Shown here: positions 39,011-47,186 of the stretch, in pieces
How the letters are laid out: each line of letters starts with the position of its first letter
How positions within the stretch are numbered: the stretch's first letter is position 1
From: an uncultured Blastocatellia bacterium
Lineage (GTDB): Bacteria; Acidobacteriota; Blastocatellia; Pyrinomonadales; Pyrinomonadaceae
Length of the DNA stretch: 64,000 bases
Direction: 5' to 3'
NCBI GenBank assembly: GCA_946480785.1
Contig: CAMLLD010000017.1
Coordinates: 1-64,000 of the forward strand
Position numbers and translations under genes: made by a program
The notes under the pieces: generated by a model
Database searches by the model: none
The model's input: only the letters and a program-made list of their open reading frames with translations
Told to the model about the DNA's origin: nothing

Positions 39011-40147
39011 TTATATTCTTCTCACAAAACATCTGCCGGGTAATGCGCGCACCAGTTCGCGCATTTCCAACGCCAACAACGCCGCCGTTAACTCCGTGAT
39101 CGGAAGTTTGCTCTTGTCGATCAGCCAGTCGACGTGCGCCGGACTGTCGGGAGTCAACAAACGAAACACCGAAGTCTCTGTTGGTGACAAGCCTTCCGGC
39201 ACGAGCGCCAGTTTCTCCGTCAACGACGGTTCCGCGCGTACTTCCGTAAAAGGCGGCGGCAACAACTTCGCAGCGAGTTGCGGCGGCAGTTCCGCCGCGA
39301 TGTCCTGCCATTGCTGCACGAGCTTCGCGCCTGCGCCTTTGATCAGGTAGTTGGCGCCGAACGAGTTTCGCGAAGTGATATTTCCCGGCACTGCAAACAC
39401 TTCGCGGTTCTGTTCCATCGCCAAACGCGCGGTTATCAAAGAACCCGAATTCTCGGCCGCTTCCACGACCACGACCCCTAAACTCAGTCCGCTAATGATG
39501 CGGTTGCGGTACGGAAAGTTTTCCGAGACCGGCGGCGTACCGAGCGGGAACTGGCTGACGAGCGCGCCGCCCTTCGCCAGTATTTCTTCCGCCAACTTCT
39601 TGTGATCGCGAGGATAAACCTCGTCGATTCCGGTGCCCAAAACCGCGACCGTGCGGCCGCCGGCTTCGAGTGCGCCGCGGTGTGCGGCGGCGTCGATTCC
39701 CCTGGCAAAGCCCGAAACAACCGTGATTCCGCGTTGCGCCAGGTCGCGTGCGAGCATCAGGGCGGCGTTCTGACCGTAGGTTGACGCCCTACGAGACCCT
39801 ACCACACCGATGCAGGGCTGATCCAAACATTCTGACCACGCGCCTTTTACATAGAGAACAATAGGCGGGTCGTAAATCTCACGTAAGGATGAGGGATAAA
39901 CCCCGTCGTCTAACAATAATATGTCGCCGCCGAGTTTCCTGACGGCGGTGATCTCGGCTTCCGCCGTGAAGCGCAAATTCCGGCCGATGATGGTGTCGAC
40001 GGCCTCGGGTGCCAGGCGCAACTGTTCGAGTTCGGCGCGCGTGGCGTTGTAAACGGCCTCGGCGGAACCGAAGCGCTCCAGCAGTTTGGCAGCGGCGCGA
40101 GGACCGATGCCGGGAGTCATATTGAGCTCAACCCAATCTCTGATCAT
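39011..40147 (-). CDS. dprA: DNA-processing protein DprA
   Basis: The 378-residue protein carries the DprA/Smf Rossmann-like domain: IGVVGSRRASTYGQNAALML, VVSGFARGIDAAAHRGAL, AVLGTGIDEVYPRDH, PVSENFPYRNRIISGLS and GSLITARLA. A helix-hairpin-helix stretch (NMTPGIGPRAAAKLLERFG) lies at the N-terminus and a winged-helix DprA C-terminal domain at the end. DprA loads RecA on incoming single-stranded DNA in natural transformation. I start at the ATG at 40147; the open frame runs upstream to 40294 but crosses a tRNA gene. It is followed directly by topA. Other competence genes are not in the window. Confidence 0.95.
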   Translation of the reverse strand: MIRDWVELNMTPGIGPRAAAKLLERFGSAEAVYNATRAELEQLRLAPEAVDTIIGRNLRFTAEAEITAVRKLGGDILLLDDGVYPSSLREIYDPPIVLYVKGAWSECLDQPCIGVVGSRRASTYGQNAALMLARDLAQRGITVVSGFARGIDAAAHRGALEAGGRTVAVLGTGIDEVYPRDHKKLAEEILAKGGALVSQFPLGTPPVSENFPYRNRIISGLSLGVVVVEAAENSGSLITARLAMEQNREVFAVPGNITSRNSFGANYLIKGAGAKLVQQWQDIAAELPPQLAAKLLPPPFTEVRAEPSLTEKLALVPEGLSPTETSVFRLLTPDSPAHVDWLIDKSKLPITELTAALLALEMRELVRALPGRCFVRRI

Positions 40148-40217
40148 GTGAGGATGTCCTTTTCTGAGCTTTTGCGAATTTTCAATAATGTAAAGAGCTG
40201 TTTCGCGGGGCCTTAAC

Positions 40218-40316
40218 TGGCGGAGGCGTGTAGGAATCGAACCTACCTGAGCCCGCTCTCGCGGTCTCACTAACGGTTTTGAAGACCGCGCCATTCACCA
40301 GAACAGATTCGCCTCC
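40218..40316 (-). tRNA. selC: tRNA-Sec (anticodon TCA)
   Basis: On the minus strand the 99-base sequence starts GGAGGCGA and ends CGCCTCCGCCA, giving a 7-bp acceptor stem with an A-A mismatch at position 8 and an encoded CCA. The D arm has six pairs (CTGTTC/GAATGG) with a 4-base loop, as in selenocysteine tRNAs. The anticodon loop is CTTCAAA, reading UGA. The long variable arm forms TGAG/CTCA and CCGC/GCGG with a GAGA loop, and the T arm is GTAGG-TTCGATT-CCTAC. All features fit tRNA-Sec. The organism therefore should incorporate selenocysteine; selA, selB and selD are not in this window. Confidence 0.95.
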
Positions 40317-40361
40317 AGCGAGGCCACAAACCCTACGCGCCCTTCCGCGAGACTGTCAAGT

Positions 40362-40391
40362 TTGACATCCAGGCGCCTGTCCACCTAGAAT
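40362..40391 (+). promoter_or_regulatory. sigma70-type promoter of the box operon
   Basis: TTGACA (40362-40367) and TAGAAT (40386-40391, 5/6 match to TATAAT) are separated by 18 bases. Transcription should start near 40398, inside the palindrome that follows, and leave a leader of about 30 bases before boxC. Confidence 0.7.
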
Positions 40392-40408
40392 TCGAACGAA
40401 CGTTCGAA
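40391..40408. promoter_or_regulatory. palindromic operator, probable TetR-regulator site
   Basis: TTCGAACGAACGTTCGAA is a perfect inverted repeat with 8-bp arms and a 2-base centre. It touches the -10 box and covers the likely start site, the classical place for a repressor. The TetR-family gene two genes downstream is the obvious candidate; TetR proteins of aromatic and fatty acyl-CoA pathways use sites of this size and symmetry. Confidence 0.75.
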
Positions 40409-40429
40409 CGCGGCTATTATGAGGGAAGG

Positions 40430-42049
40430 ATGATTAACTTTCAAACGTCGCCGGATCAGTACCGGCATTGGAAATTGGAAATCGAGGGGCGGGTGGCGAC
40501 GCTCTCGATGGATGTGCAAGAAGACCAGACGCTGGCTGAGGGCTACAAGCTCAAACTCAATTCTTACGACTTGGGAGTAGATATTGAGTTGGCGGATGCG
40601 ATTCAGCGGCTGCGGTTCGAGCACCTGGAGGTCGCTGCGGTCGTGATCACGAGTCTTAAGCCGCGAATCTTCTGCGCCGGCGCGAATATCTACATGCTCG
40701 GGTCGTCGTCGCACGCTTTTAAGGTCAACTTTTGCAAGTTCACCAATGAGACGCGGTGCGCGATCGAAGATGATTCGCGACATTCGGGACGGCGTTATAT
40801 CGCGGCGTTGAATGGCACTGCTTCGGGTGGTGGTTACGAGCTCGCGATCGCGTGCGATGAGATTTATCTCGTCGATGATGGAAACTCGGCGGTGTCGCTG
40901 CCGGAGGTGCCGTTGCTCGGCGTGCTGCCGGGAACGGGTGGTTTGACGCGGTTGGTTGATAAGCGTCGCGTGCGGCGCGATCGCGCGGACGTTTTCTCTA
41001 CGTTAGCGGAAGGTTTGAAAGGCAAACGGGCGAAGGAATGGAGATTGATCGACGGTTACTTTCCGACTACGAAATTCAAAAGCGCGATCGACGACCGCGT
41101 AAAGCAGATCGTCGACGGGGCACCGCAAGACGTCACGGGGATCGAGCTTAAGCCACTTGAGTTTGAATCGAGTGTGGACTCCCGCAACTACAAGTACGTG
41201 AAGCTCGCTTTGCATCGTGAGCAACGCTACGCAGATCTGACGCTGATCGGTCCCGAAGGCGCGCAGCCAAGCACGCCCGAAGAGATCCAGGAACTCGGCG
41301 ACGCGTACTGGCCGCTGCAGGCGTACCGCGAACTCGACGACGCGCTGCTTCACCTCCGAGTTAACGAACCCGAGATCGGACTCGTTTGCGTTCGCACGCA
41401 AGGATCGATCGACTCGGTTCTGGAAGTCGATCGGGTATTGGCGGCAAACAGAGATCACTGGCTCGTGCGCGAGATCATCCTGAACATGGCGCGCGTCCTG
41501 CGCCGTCTTGATCTAACAGCCAAGAGCTTCTTCGCGATCGTCGAACCCGGCTCCTGCTTCGCCGGAAACCTGTTCGAACTGTTGCTCGCCTCGGATCGCA
41601 GTTACATGCTGATGGACGACAACAACGCCATCGCCGTCTCCGATCTAAACGCGGGCGCGTTTCCGATGAGTAACGGGCTCACGCGTCTGCAATCACACTT
41701 TCTCGCTGAACCCGAACGCGCAGATCAACTGTTAGCGGGCAAGCACACTTTCGACACTGAGGAAGCCGAAGAGAGCGGCTTGATTACTTTCGCGCCTGAC
41801 GATCTTGATTGGGAAGACGAGATCCGCGTCGCGATCGAGGAGCGCACTTCCCTTTCGCCCGACGCGCTCACCGGCATGGAAGCGTCGCTCCGTTTTGCTG
41901 GCCCGGAAACACTCGACACCAAGATTTACGGCCGTCTGACCGCGTGGCAAAACTGGATCTTCCAACGCCCGAACGCGGTTGGACCAGAAGGCGCATTAAC
42001 GAATTACGGCAAGCCGACGCAGGCGCACTTTGACTTTAAGAGAACTTGA
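40430..42049 (+). CDS. boxC: 2,3-epoxybenzoyl-CoA dihydrolase (benzoyl-CoA-dihydrodiol lyase) BoxC
   Basis: The 539-residue protein belongs to the crotonase superfamily, but its double length and sequence match BoxC: TLSMDVQEDQTLAEGYKLKL near the N-terminus, KPRIFCAGANIYMLG, a GTASGGGYELAIACDE oxyanion segment, LPEVPLLGVLPGTGGLTRLV, and a second crotonase-like half (residues 290-539). BoxC opens the ring of 2,3-epoxybenzoyl-CoA hydrolytically, releasing formate and 3,4-dehydroadipyl-CoA semialdehyde in the aerobic benzoyl-CoA (box) pathway. It is the first gene after a clear promoter and palindromic operator. boxB follows after 12 bases. Identification is strong. Confidence 0.93.
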   Translation: MINFQTSPDQYRHWKLEIEGRVATLSMDVQEDQTLAEGYKLKLNSYDLGVDIELADAIQRLRFEHLEVAAVVITSLKPRIFCAGANIYMLGSSSHAFKVNFCKFTNETRCAIEDDSRHSGRRYIAALNGTASGGGYELAIACDEIYLVDDGNSAVSLPEVPLLGVLPGTGGLTRLVDKRRVRRDRADVFSTLAEGLKGKRAKEWRLIDGYFPTTKFKSAIDDRVKQIVDGAPQDVTGIELKPLEFESSVDSRNYKYVKLALHREQRYADLTLIGPEGAQPSTPEEIQELGDAYWPLQAYRELDDALLHLRVNEPEIGLVCVRTQGSIDSVLEVDRVLAANRDHWLVREIILNMARVLRRLDLTAKSFFAIVEPGSCFAGNLFELLLASDRSYMLMDDNNAIAVSDLNAGAFPMSNGLTRLQSHFLAEPERADQLLAGKHTFDTEEAEESGLITFAPDDLDWEDEIRVAIEERTSLSPDALTGMEASLRFAGPETLDTKIYGRLTAWQNWIFQRPNAVGPEGALTNYGKPTQAHFDFKRT

Positions 42050-42061
42050 TCGAATAAAACC

Positions 42062-43459
42062 ATGAATCTTTACGACAGAATTCCAAATAACGTAAATCTC
42101 AGCGAAGACAAGAAGCTTCAGCGTGCGCTCGAGAAGTGGCTGCCAAACTATCTCGACTGGTGGCGCGAGATGGGCCCCGACGGCTTCCAGGAAAAAGACG
42201 TGTGGCTGCGCACCGCCGTCGACGTCGGCTCCGAAGGCTGGGCCCACTTCGATTACGTGAAGATGCCCGACTATCGTTGGGGCATCTTTCTCGAACCAGC
42301 CAAACCAGACGCCGTCGTCGGCTTCGGCGACAACTACGGCCGTCCCGCGTATCAGGAAGTGCCCGGCGAGTTTCGCAACGCACTGCGACGCATCATCGTC
42401 ACGCAAGGCGACACCGAACCGGCGTCAGTCGAACAACAACGACAACTCGGCAAGACCTGTCCTTCGCTTTACGACCTGCGCAATCTGTTTCAGGTGAACG
42501 TCGAGGAAGGACGTCACTTGTGGGCCATGGTCTACCTGCTGCACGGCTACTTCGGTCGCGACGGCCGCGACGAAGCCGACGCGCTACTCGAACGACGCAG
42601 CGGCAATCCCGACAAGCCGCGCATTCTCGAAGCGTTCAATCAACCCTGCGACGACTGGCTCAACTTTTTCGCGTTCACGATGTTTACCGATCGCGACGGC
42701 AAGTATCAGCTCTCGGCGCTCGCTGAATCAGGTTTCGAACCACTCGCGCGCACGTGTCGCTTCATGCTGACGGAAGAAGCGCATCACATGTTCGTCGGCG
42801 ACACGGGCCTGGGCCGCGTGGTCCGTCGCACCGCGCAGTTGATGAAGGAAGGCGACGTGCGCGAGCTCGGCGGCATTCCGCTCGACATCATTCAGAAGTA
42901 CATCAATTTCTGGTTCAGCTACTCGCTCGATCTGTTCGGTGGTGAGATCAGTTCCAACTCCGCCGACTTCTTCGCCGCGGGTTTGAAGGGACGTTACAAA
43001 GAGCAGGAGCAGTTCACTGAACACACCGCGGCGAATGAAAACTTCACGATGCAAGTCGTGGAAGAGGGTCAACTGAAACCGCGCGAAGTGCCGCTGCGCA
43101 ACGCGTTGAATGAACTGCTGCGCGGCGAGTATGTGAAGGATTGCGAAAAGGGTCTCGCACGCTGGAACAAGGTCCTGGCGGAAGAAGGCTTGAGCGAACG
43201 TTTGTATCTGCCGAATCCGCGCTTTCACCGTCACGTCGGCGAATACGCTGGTCACTACTTCGATCTCGAAGGCAAGCTGATCTCGCGCGAAGAGTTTGAG
43301 CAACGCCAGGCGGAGTGGTTGCCGACCATGGAGGATCGCGAGTACGTGCGCAGCCTGATGCATCCGGTTTACGAAGTCGGCAAGATCGCGAACTGGATCG
43401 CGCCGCCCGCGGCCGGTATCAAAGGCAAGCCGTTCGACTTTGAATATGTGAGGCTCTGA
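42062..43459 (+). CDS. boxB: benzoyl-CoA 2,3-epoxidase, oxygenase component BoxB
   Basis: The 465-residue protein is the di-iron oxygenase of the box pathway, which adds O2-derived oxygen to benzoyl-CoA to form the 2,3-epoxide. Di-iron ligands are visible in NVEEGRHLWAMVYLL and LTEEAHHMFVGDTG (ExxH pairs). MPDYRWGIFLEP and FGRDGRDEADALLERRSGN are also BoxB-like. The enzyme needs electrons from a reductase, BoxA, which is not found in this window. It lies between boxC and the TetR gene with only 12- and 4-base gaps. Identification is strong; whether benzoyl-CoA itself is the natural substrate here is an inference from the family. Confidence 0.94.
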   Translation: MNLYDRIPNNVNLSEDKKLQRALEKWLPNYLDWWREMGPDGFQEKDVWLRTAVDVGSEGWAHFDYVKMPDYRWGIFLEPAKPDAVVGFGDNYGRPAYQEVPGEFRNALRRIIVTQGDTEPASVEQQRQLGKTCPSLYDLRNLFQVNVEEGRHLWAMVYLLHGYFGRDGRDEADALLERRSGNPDKPRILEAFNQPCDDWLNFFAFTMFTDRDGKYQLSALAESGFEPLARTCRFMLTEEAHHMFVGDTGLGRVVRRTAQLMKEGDVRELGGIPLDIIQKYINFWFSYSLDLFGGEISSNSADFFAAGLKGRYKEQEQFTEHTAANENFTMQVVEEGQLKPREVPLRNALNELLRGEYVKDCEKGLARWNKVLAEEGLSERLYLPNPRFHRHVGEYAGHYFDLEGKLISREEFEQRQAEWLPTMEDREYVRSLMHPVYEVGKIANWIAPPAAGIKGKPFDFEYVRL

Positions 43460-43463
43460 ACGC

Positions 43464-44120
43464 GTGCAGGCTTCTCGTCACGATCAAAAACTGGAGTTCA
43501 TCCTGCGCACGGCCGCGCGCATCTTCGCGGAGAAGAGTTATCACTCTACCTCGATGCGCGACATCTCGCGCGAGACGAACGTGAGCCTCGCCGGTCTTTA
43601 TCACTACTGCCGCTCGAAAGAAGAACTGTTGTTTCTGATCCAGGACAACTGCTTCGGCCGTGTGCTCGAACGACTCGAGCAGCAGTTGGAGGAAGTGAAA
43701 GATCCGGTCGCAAAGCTGAGTCTGTTCATCGAGAACCACCTTTCGTTCTTCGCCGCGAACATGGCGGAGATGAAAGTCTTGTCACACGAAGCCGAGTCGT
43801 TGCGCGGCGATCTGCACGCGCACGTTTCGACGCGCAAGGACAAGTACACGAAACTCGCGCGCAAGATTCTTCAGGAAGTGCAGGACTCGCGCGACAACCA
43901 GCGGCCGATCGATCTCACCGTGGCGACTTACGCGCTGTTCGGAATGATGAATTGGATCTATAACTGGTACGACCCGCGCGGCAAGCTGAAGGTCCACGAC
44001 CTGGCCCAACACCTAACGCAACTCTTTCTCGGCGGCTTTGCGCCCGGTTGCTTGCTGGAACCCGCCATTCCCCGGCAGACTGAGAACCTGAGCATCTGGA
44101 GCCACGGATTAAACGGATGA
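43464..44120 (+). CDS. TetR-family transcriptional regulator of the box operon
   Basis: The 218-residue protein starts at GTG 43464. It has the TetR helix-turn-helix (RTAARIFAEKSYHSTSMRDI, then NVSLAGLYHYCRSKEELLF) and a ligand domain similar to the KstR2/FadR-like C-terminal group (NHLSFFAANMAEMKVLSHEA). TetR repressors of this group often sense acyl- or aroyl-CoA. Being inside the operon, it is probably autoregulatory through the palindrome at 40391-40408. The last residues (SIWSHGLNG) are encoded by a copy of the dispersed repeat, and the stop overlaps the methyltransferase start (ATGA). Confidence 0.9.
   Translation: MQASRHDQKLEFILRTAARIFAEKSYHSTSMRDISRETNVSLAGLYHYCRSKEELLFLIQDNCFGRVLERLEQQLEEVKDPVAKLSLFIENHLSFFAANMAEMKVLSHEAESLRGDLHAHVSTRKDKYTKLARKILQEVQDSRDNQRPIDLTVATYALFGMMNWIYNWYDPRGKLKVHDLAQHLTQLFLGGFAPGCLLEPAIPRQTENLSIWSHGLNG
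44102..44119. repeat. dispersed repeat copy, tetR/methyltransferase junction
   Basis: CCACGGATTAAACGGATG matches the dispersed repeat core. It encodes the end of the TetR protein (SHGLNG) in one frame and provides the ATG of the methyltransferase in another. Confidence 0.6.
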
Positions 44121-44839
44121 ATTCCTACTCCCACGAAACTTACGGCGAGCACGTTGCCGGCGTTTACGACGACTGGTACACCGATTACGACCCGGCGGCG
44201 ATCGATCTGTTGGCTGAACTCGCGCACGGCGGTAAAGCGCTCGAGCTCGGCATCGGCACCGGACGCATCGCGCTGCCTCTCGCGGCGCGCGGCGTTGAGG
44301 TTCACGGTATCGATGCGGCGGCGTCGATGATCTCGCGTCTGCGCGAGAAACCGGGCGGCGATCGCCTCACTGTCATGCAAGGAAACTTTGCGGAAGTTCC
44401 GGTCGACGGGAAGTTCTCGCTCGTCTATATCGCCTTCAACACGTTCTATAACCTGACGACGCAGGAAGAACAGGTGCAGTGTTTTCGCAACGTCGCGGCG
44501 CATCTCGAGCCGGGCGGCTGTTTTGTGATCGAGGCGTTTGTGCCCGACCTCACGCGCTTCAAGGAGAACCAGGTGAACTGGGCGTCGAAGGTCAACCTGG
44601 ACGTGGTCGAGCTTGACGTGGGCCAACACGATCCCGTGACGCAACGCGTCTACAGTCAGAAGGTCGTGATCACCGACGGCAGCGTTCGGCTATATCCGCT
44701 CCAGATTCGTTACTGCTGGCCGTCTGAGTTTGACCTGATGGCGCAAGTGGCAGGACTGCGGTTGCGCGAGCGTTGGACCAACTGGAAACGCGAGCCGTTC
44801 ACGCACAAGAGCGAACATCACATTTCGATTTATGAATAA
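44117..44839 (+). CDS. class I SAM-dependent methyltransferase
   Basis: The 240-residue protein has the Rossmann-like SAM site GGKALELGIGTGRIALPLAA (motif I), an acidic residue ending motif II (VEVHGIDAAASM) and FVIEAFVPDLTRF later. The N-terminus (YGEHVAGVYDDWYTDYDP) is typical of small-molecule methyltransferases of this class. Substrate is unknown; within the box operon it could act on an aromatic or acyl intermediate, or have been recruited by chance. Its start overlaps the tetR stop and its stop overlaps the next start by 8 bases, so it is translated with the operon. Confidence 0.85.
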   Translation: MNSYSHETYGEHVAGVYDDWYTDYDPAAIDLLAELAHGGKALELGIGTGRIALPLAARGVEVHGIDAAASMISRLREKPGGDRLTVMQGNFAEVPVDGKFSLVYIAFNTFYNLTTQEEQVQCFRNVAAHLEPGGCFVIEAFVPDLTRFKENQVNWASKVNLDVVELDVGQHDPVTQRVYSQKVVITDGSVRLYPLQIRYCWPSEFDLMAQVAGLRLRERWTNWKREPFTHKSEHHISIYE

Positions 44840-45626
44840 CAAACTCGACTACGCGGTGCGCGATGGTGTCGCGCTCATCACACTCAACGATCCCCCGGCG
44901 AACACCTACAGCTACGAGATGATGCAGCAGCTCGACCGCGCGATTCTCGACGCGCGCATGGACGACGCGGTGCAAGTGATCGTGATCACCGGCGCGGGCG
45001 AGAAGTTCTTCTGCGCGGGCGCGGATATTCGCATGCTCGCGGACGTCACGCCGTCGTTCAAGTATTATTTCTGTCTGCACGCGAACGAAACGTTGTCGCG
45101 TTTGGAACAGACGCCGAAGCTCGTGATCGCCGCGATCAACGGGCATTGCGTCGGTGGTGGTTTGGAAGTCGCGATGGCGGCCGACATTCGTATCGCACGC
45201 AAAGGCGCGGGCAAGCTCGGGCTGCCGGAAGTTTCGCTCGGCGTGTTGCCGGGAACAGGCGGCACGCAACGTTTGGTGCGCATAGTTGGAAAGTCGAAGG
45301 CGATCGAGTTAATGGCGACGGGCGAGCTGTTTGCCTTCGAACGCGGGCTGGAGCTTGGGATTCTGAACCAGGTTTTTGAGGCTGAGACTGCGGAGCAGTT
45401 TGCGCAGATGGTCCATGACTACGCTTTGCAGTTCACGGCGCCGAATAGGGCGGCGTACGCGGTTGGCAGAATCAAACGCGCGGTGCAAACTGGTTCCGAG
45501 ATATCGTTTGAATCAGCGCTCGCGCTCGAGCGCGAATTACAGCAGCAACTGTTTCAGTCCGAAGACGCGCGCGAGGGTTTGCAGGCTTACGTTGAGAAGC
45601 GCAAGGCAGAGTTTAAAGGACGATAA
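44832..45626 (+). CDS. enoyl-CoA hydratase/isomerase family protein
   Basis: The 264-residue crotonase-family enzyme has FCAGADIRML and GHCVGGGLEVAMAADIRIA (oxyanion hole and first Glu) plus LGLPEVSLGVLPGTGGTQRL (second Glu). Both catalytic glutamates of true hydratases are present. It likely hydrates the 2,3-enoyl-CoA made after ring opening in the box pathway, upstream of beta-oxidation. It overlaps the methyltransferase gene by 8 bases and shares one base with the next gene (TAATG), so these steps are co-expressed. Exact substrate is inferred. Confidence 0.9.
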   Translation: MNNKLDYAVRDGVALITLNDPPANTYSYEMMQQLDRAILDARMDDAVQVIVITGAGEKFFCAGADIRMLADVTPSFKYYFCLHANETLSRLEQTPKLVIAAINGHCVGGGLEVAMAADIRIARKGAGKLGLPEVSLGVLPGTGGTQRLVRIVGKSKAIELMATGELFAFERGLELGILNQVFEAETAEQFAQMVHDYALQFTAPNRAAYAVGRIKRAVQTGSEISFESALALERELQQQLFQSEDAREGLQAYVEKRKAEFKGR

Positions 45627-46414
45627 TGTACGAACACATTCTCGTTAATGCGGCGGAAGGGATCGTGACGATCACGCTGAACCGTCCCGACAAGCTGAAC
45701 GCGTTCATCGGTCACATGCGCCGCGACCTCGCCGAAGCGCTCGAACACGCCGGCAGCGATCGCAGCATTCGCGTCGTGATCATCACCGGCGCGGGCCGCG
45801 CGTTCTGCGCGGGCGGCGACGTGCGCTTCATGGCCGAACTGATGCAGCGCCGCGATACGGAAGAGTTTGCGCGCATACTCGGCGCGGGCCGCCGCGTCAT
45901 CACGGCGATCAGACACATGACGAAGCCGGTGATAGCCGCGGTGAATGGTCCAGCGTCAGGCGCGGGCGCGAATCTCGCCTTCGCTTGCGACCTGCGCATC
46001 GCGTCGACAGACGCTTCGTTCAGTCAATCGTTTTTGAAAGTCGGATTGCATCCGGACTGGGGCGGCACGTTTTTCCTGCCCCGTCTCGTCACGCCGAACA
46101 AAGCTTGCGAACTGTTCTTTCTCGGTGACTCGATCGACGCCGCGGAAGCGTTGCGTCTGAACATCGTCAATCAGGTGGTCGCGCCGGAAGAGTTGGAAAC
46201 AGCGACGTTGGAACTCGCGGAGCGTTTGCGCGCCGCGCCGCCGCTCGCGCTGGCCGCAGCGAAGCAGGCGATCTACGCGAGTGAAGGCGCTGATCTCGAC
46301 GAGATGCTGCGCTACGAAACCGAAGCGCAGTTGCGTTGTTTCGAATCCGACGACGGGCACGAGGGCGTGCGTGCGTTTCTCGAAAAGCGCGAGCCGCGCT
46401 TCACCGGCCACTGA
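45626..46414 (+). CDS. enoyl-CoA hydratase/isomerase, PaaG-like
   Basis: The 262-residue crotonase-family protein differs from its neighbour at the active site. The first Glu is replaced (GPASGAGANLAFACDLRIAS) and the second region reads KVGLHPDWGGTFFLPRL. The Asp in PDxGGT is the catalytic residue of PaaG-type isomerases that shift double bonds of ring-derived acyl-CoAs. Thus an isomerase role on a dehydroadipyl-CoA-like intermediate is more likely than simple hydration. It is coupled to the previous gene by TAATG and followed by the SDR gene after 13 bases. Confidence 0.85.
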   Translation: MYEHILVNAAEGIVTITLNRPDKLNAFIGHMRRDLAEALEHAGSDRSIRVVIITGAGRAFCAGGDVRFMAELMQRRDTEEFARILGAGRRVITAIRHMTKPVIAAVNGPASGAGANLAFACDLRIASTDASFSQSFLKVGLHPDWGGTFFLPRLVTPNKACELFFLGDSIDAAEALRLNIVNQVVAPEELETATLELAERLRAAPPLALAAAKQAIYASEGADLDEMLRYETEAQLRCFESDDGHEGVRAFLEKREPRFTGH

Positions 46415-46434
46415 TTCGTGTCCATCTGTGTCAA
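46413..46434. repeat. dispersed repeat copy, crotonase/SDR junction
   Basis: GATTCGTGTCCATCTGTGTCAA is the reverse orientation of the dispersed repeat (TTGACACAGATGGACACGAATC). It fills the gap after the PaaG-like gene and contains the GTG start of the SDR gene. Confidence 0.6.
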
Positions 46435-47186
46435 CTAAACTTCAGAACAAACTCGCTCTAATCACCGGTGGCGGCCGCGGCATCGGCCGCGCGATCGCAC
46501 TGCTCTTCGCTCAACACGGCGCGCGCATCGCTGTCGCCGCACGCACACGCGAGCAAGTCGAACGCGTGGCCCACGAAATCGGCCCGCAAGCGCTCGCCCT
46601 GACCTGTGACGTCTCCAGCGCCGAAAGCGTCGCAGCGATGTTCGTGGATCTGAAACCCGATATTCTCGTCAACAACGCCGGCATCGCCGAGAGCGCTCCA
46701 TTCGTGAACACGAGCGACGAACTCTGGCATCGTCATCTCGCCATCAATCTCACCGGCACGTTTTACTGCACACGCGCGGCGCTGCCTGCGATGCTGGAAC
46801 GCAGCTGGGGCCGCGTCATCAACATCGCCTCGATCGCCGCGAAAGCCGGCGCGCCATACATCGCTGCTTACGCAGCGTCAAAACACGGCGTGCTTGGGCT
46901 GACGCGTTCCGTCGCCCTCGAAGTCGCGACGAGCGGTGTAACAGTCAATGCAATCTGTCCGGGTTACGTCGACACGGAGATGGTCGAGCGCGGTGTCGAA
47001 CGCATCACCAAACGAACCGGCCGCACCGCCGAAGAAGCGCTCGACATGCTGAGACGCATGAGTCCGCAGAATCGCCTCGTCACAGCCGATGAGGTTGCCG
47101 CAATGGCCTTATTACTCGCTTCGGAAGACGGCCGCGGAATCAACGGCCAGGGAATCAACATCGACGGCGGCACCGTGCTCTTCTAA
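46428..47186 (+). CDS. short-chain dehydrogenase/reductase (3-hydroxyacyl-CoA dehydrogenase-like)
   Basis: I start at the GTG at 46428 because the open frame upstream (to 46281) runs antisense-like through the preceding gene. The 252-residue protein has the NAD(P) motif TGGGRGIGRAIALLF, NNAG, and the catalytic Ser, Tyr and Lys in INIASIAAKAGAPYIAAYAASK. The C-terminal INGQGINIDGGTVLF fits acyl-CoA or acetoacetyl-CoA SDRs. It probably oxidises a 3-hydroxyacyl-CoA after the crotonase steps and closes the box operon. The GTG lies in a repeat copy without a clear ribosome-binding site. It converges on maf with a 4-base overlap. Confidence 0.9.
   Translation: MSTKLQNKLALITGGGRGIGRAIALLFAQHGARIAVAARTREQVERVAHEIGPQALALTCDVSSAESVAAMFVDLKPDILVNNAGIAESAPFVNTSDELWHRHLAINLTGTFYCTRAALPAMLERSWGRVINIASIAAKAGAPYIAAYAASKHGVLGLTRSVALEVATSGVTVNAICPGYVDTEMVERGVERITKRTGRTAEEALDMLRRMSPQNRLVTADEVAAMALLLASEDGRGINGQGINIDGGTVLF

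Noticed and set aside
40148..40294. N-terminal extension of dprA
   Set aside because: The open frame crosses the tRNA-Sec gene, and the DprA domain begins properly at the ATG at 40147.
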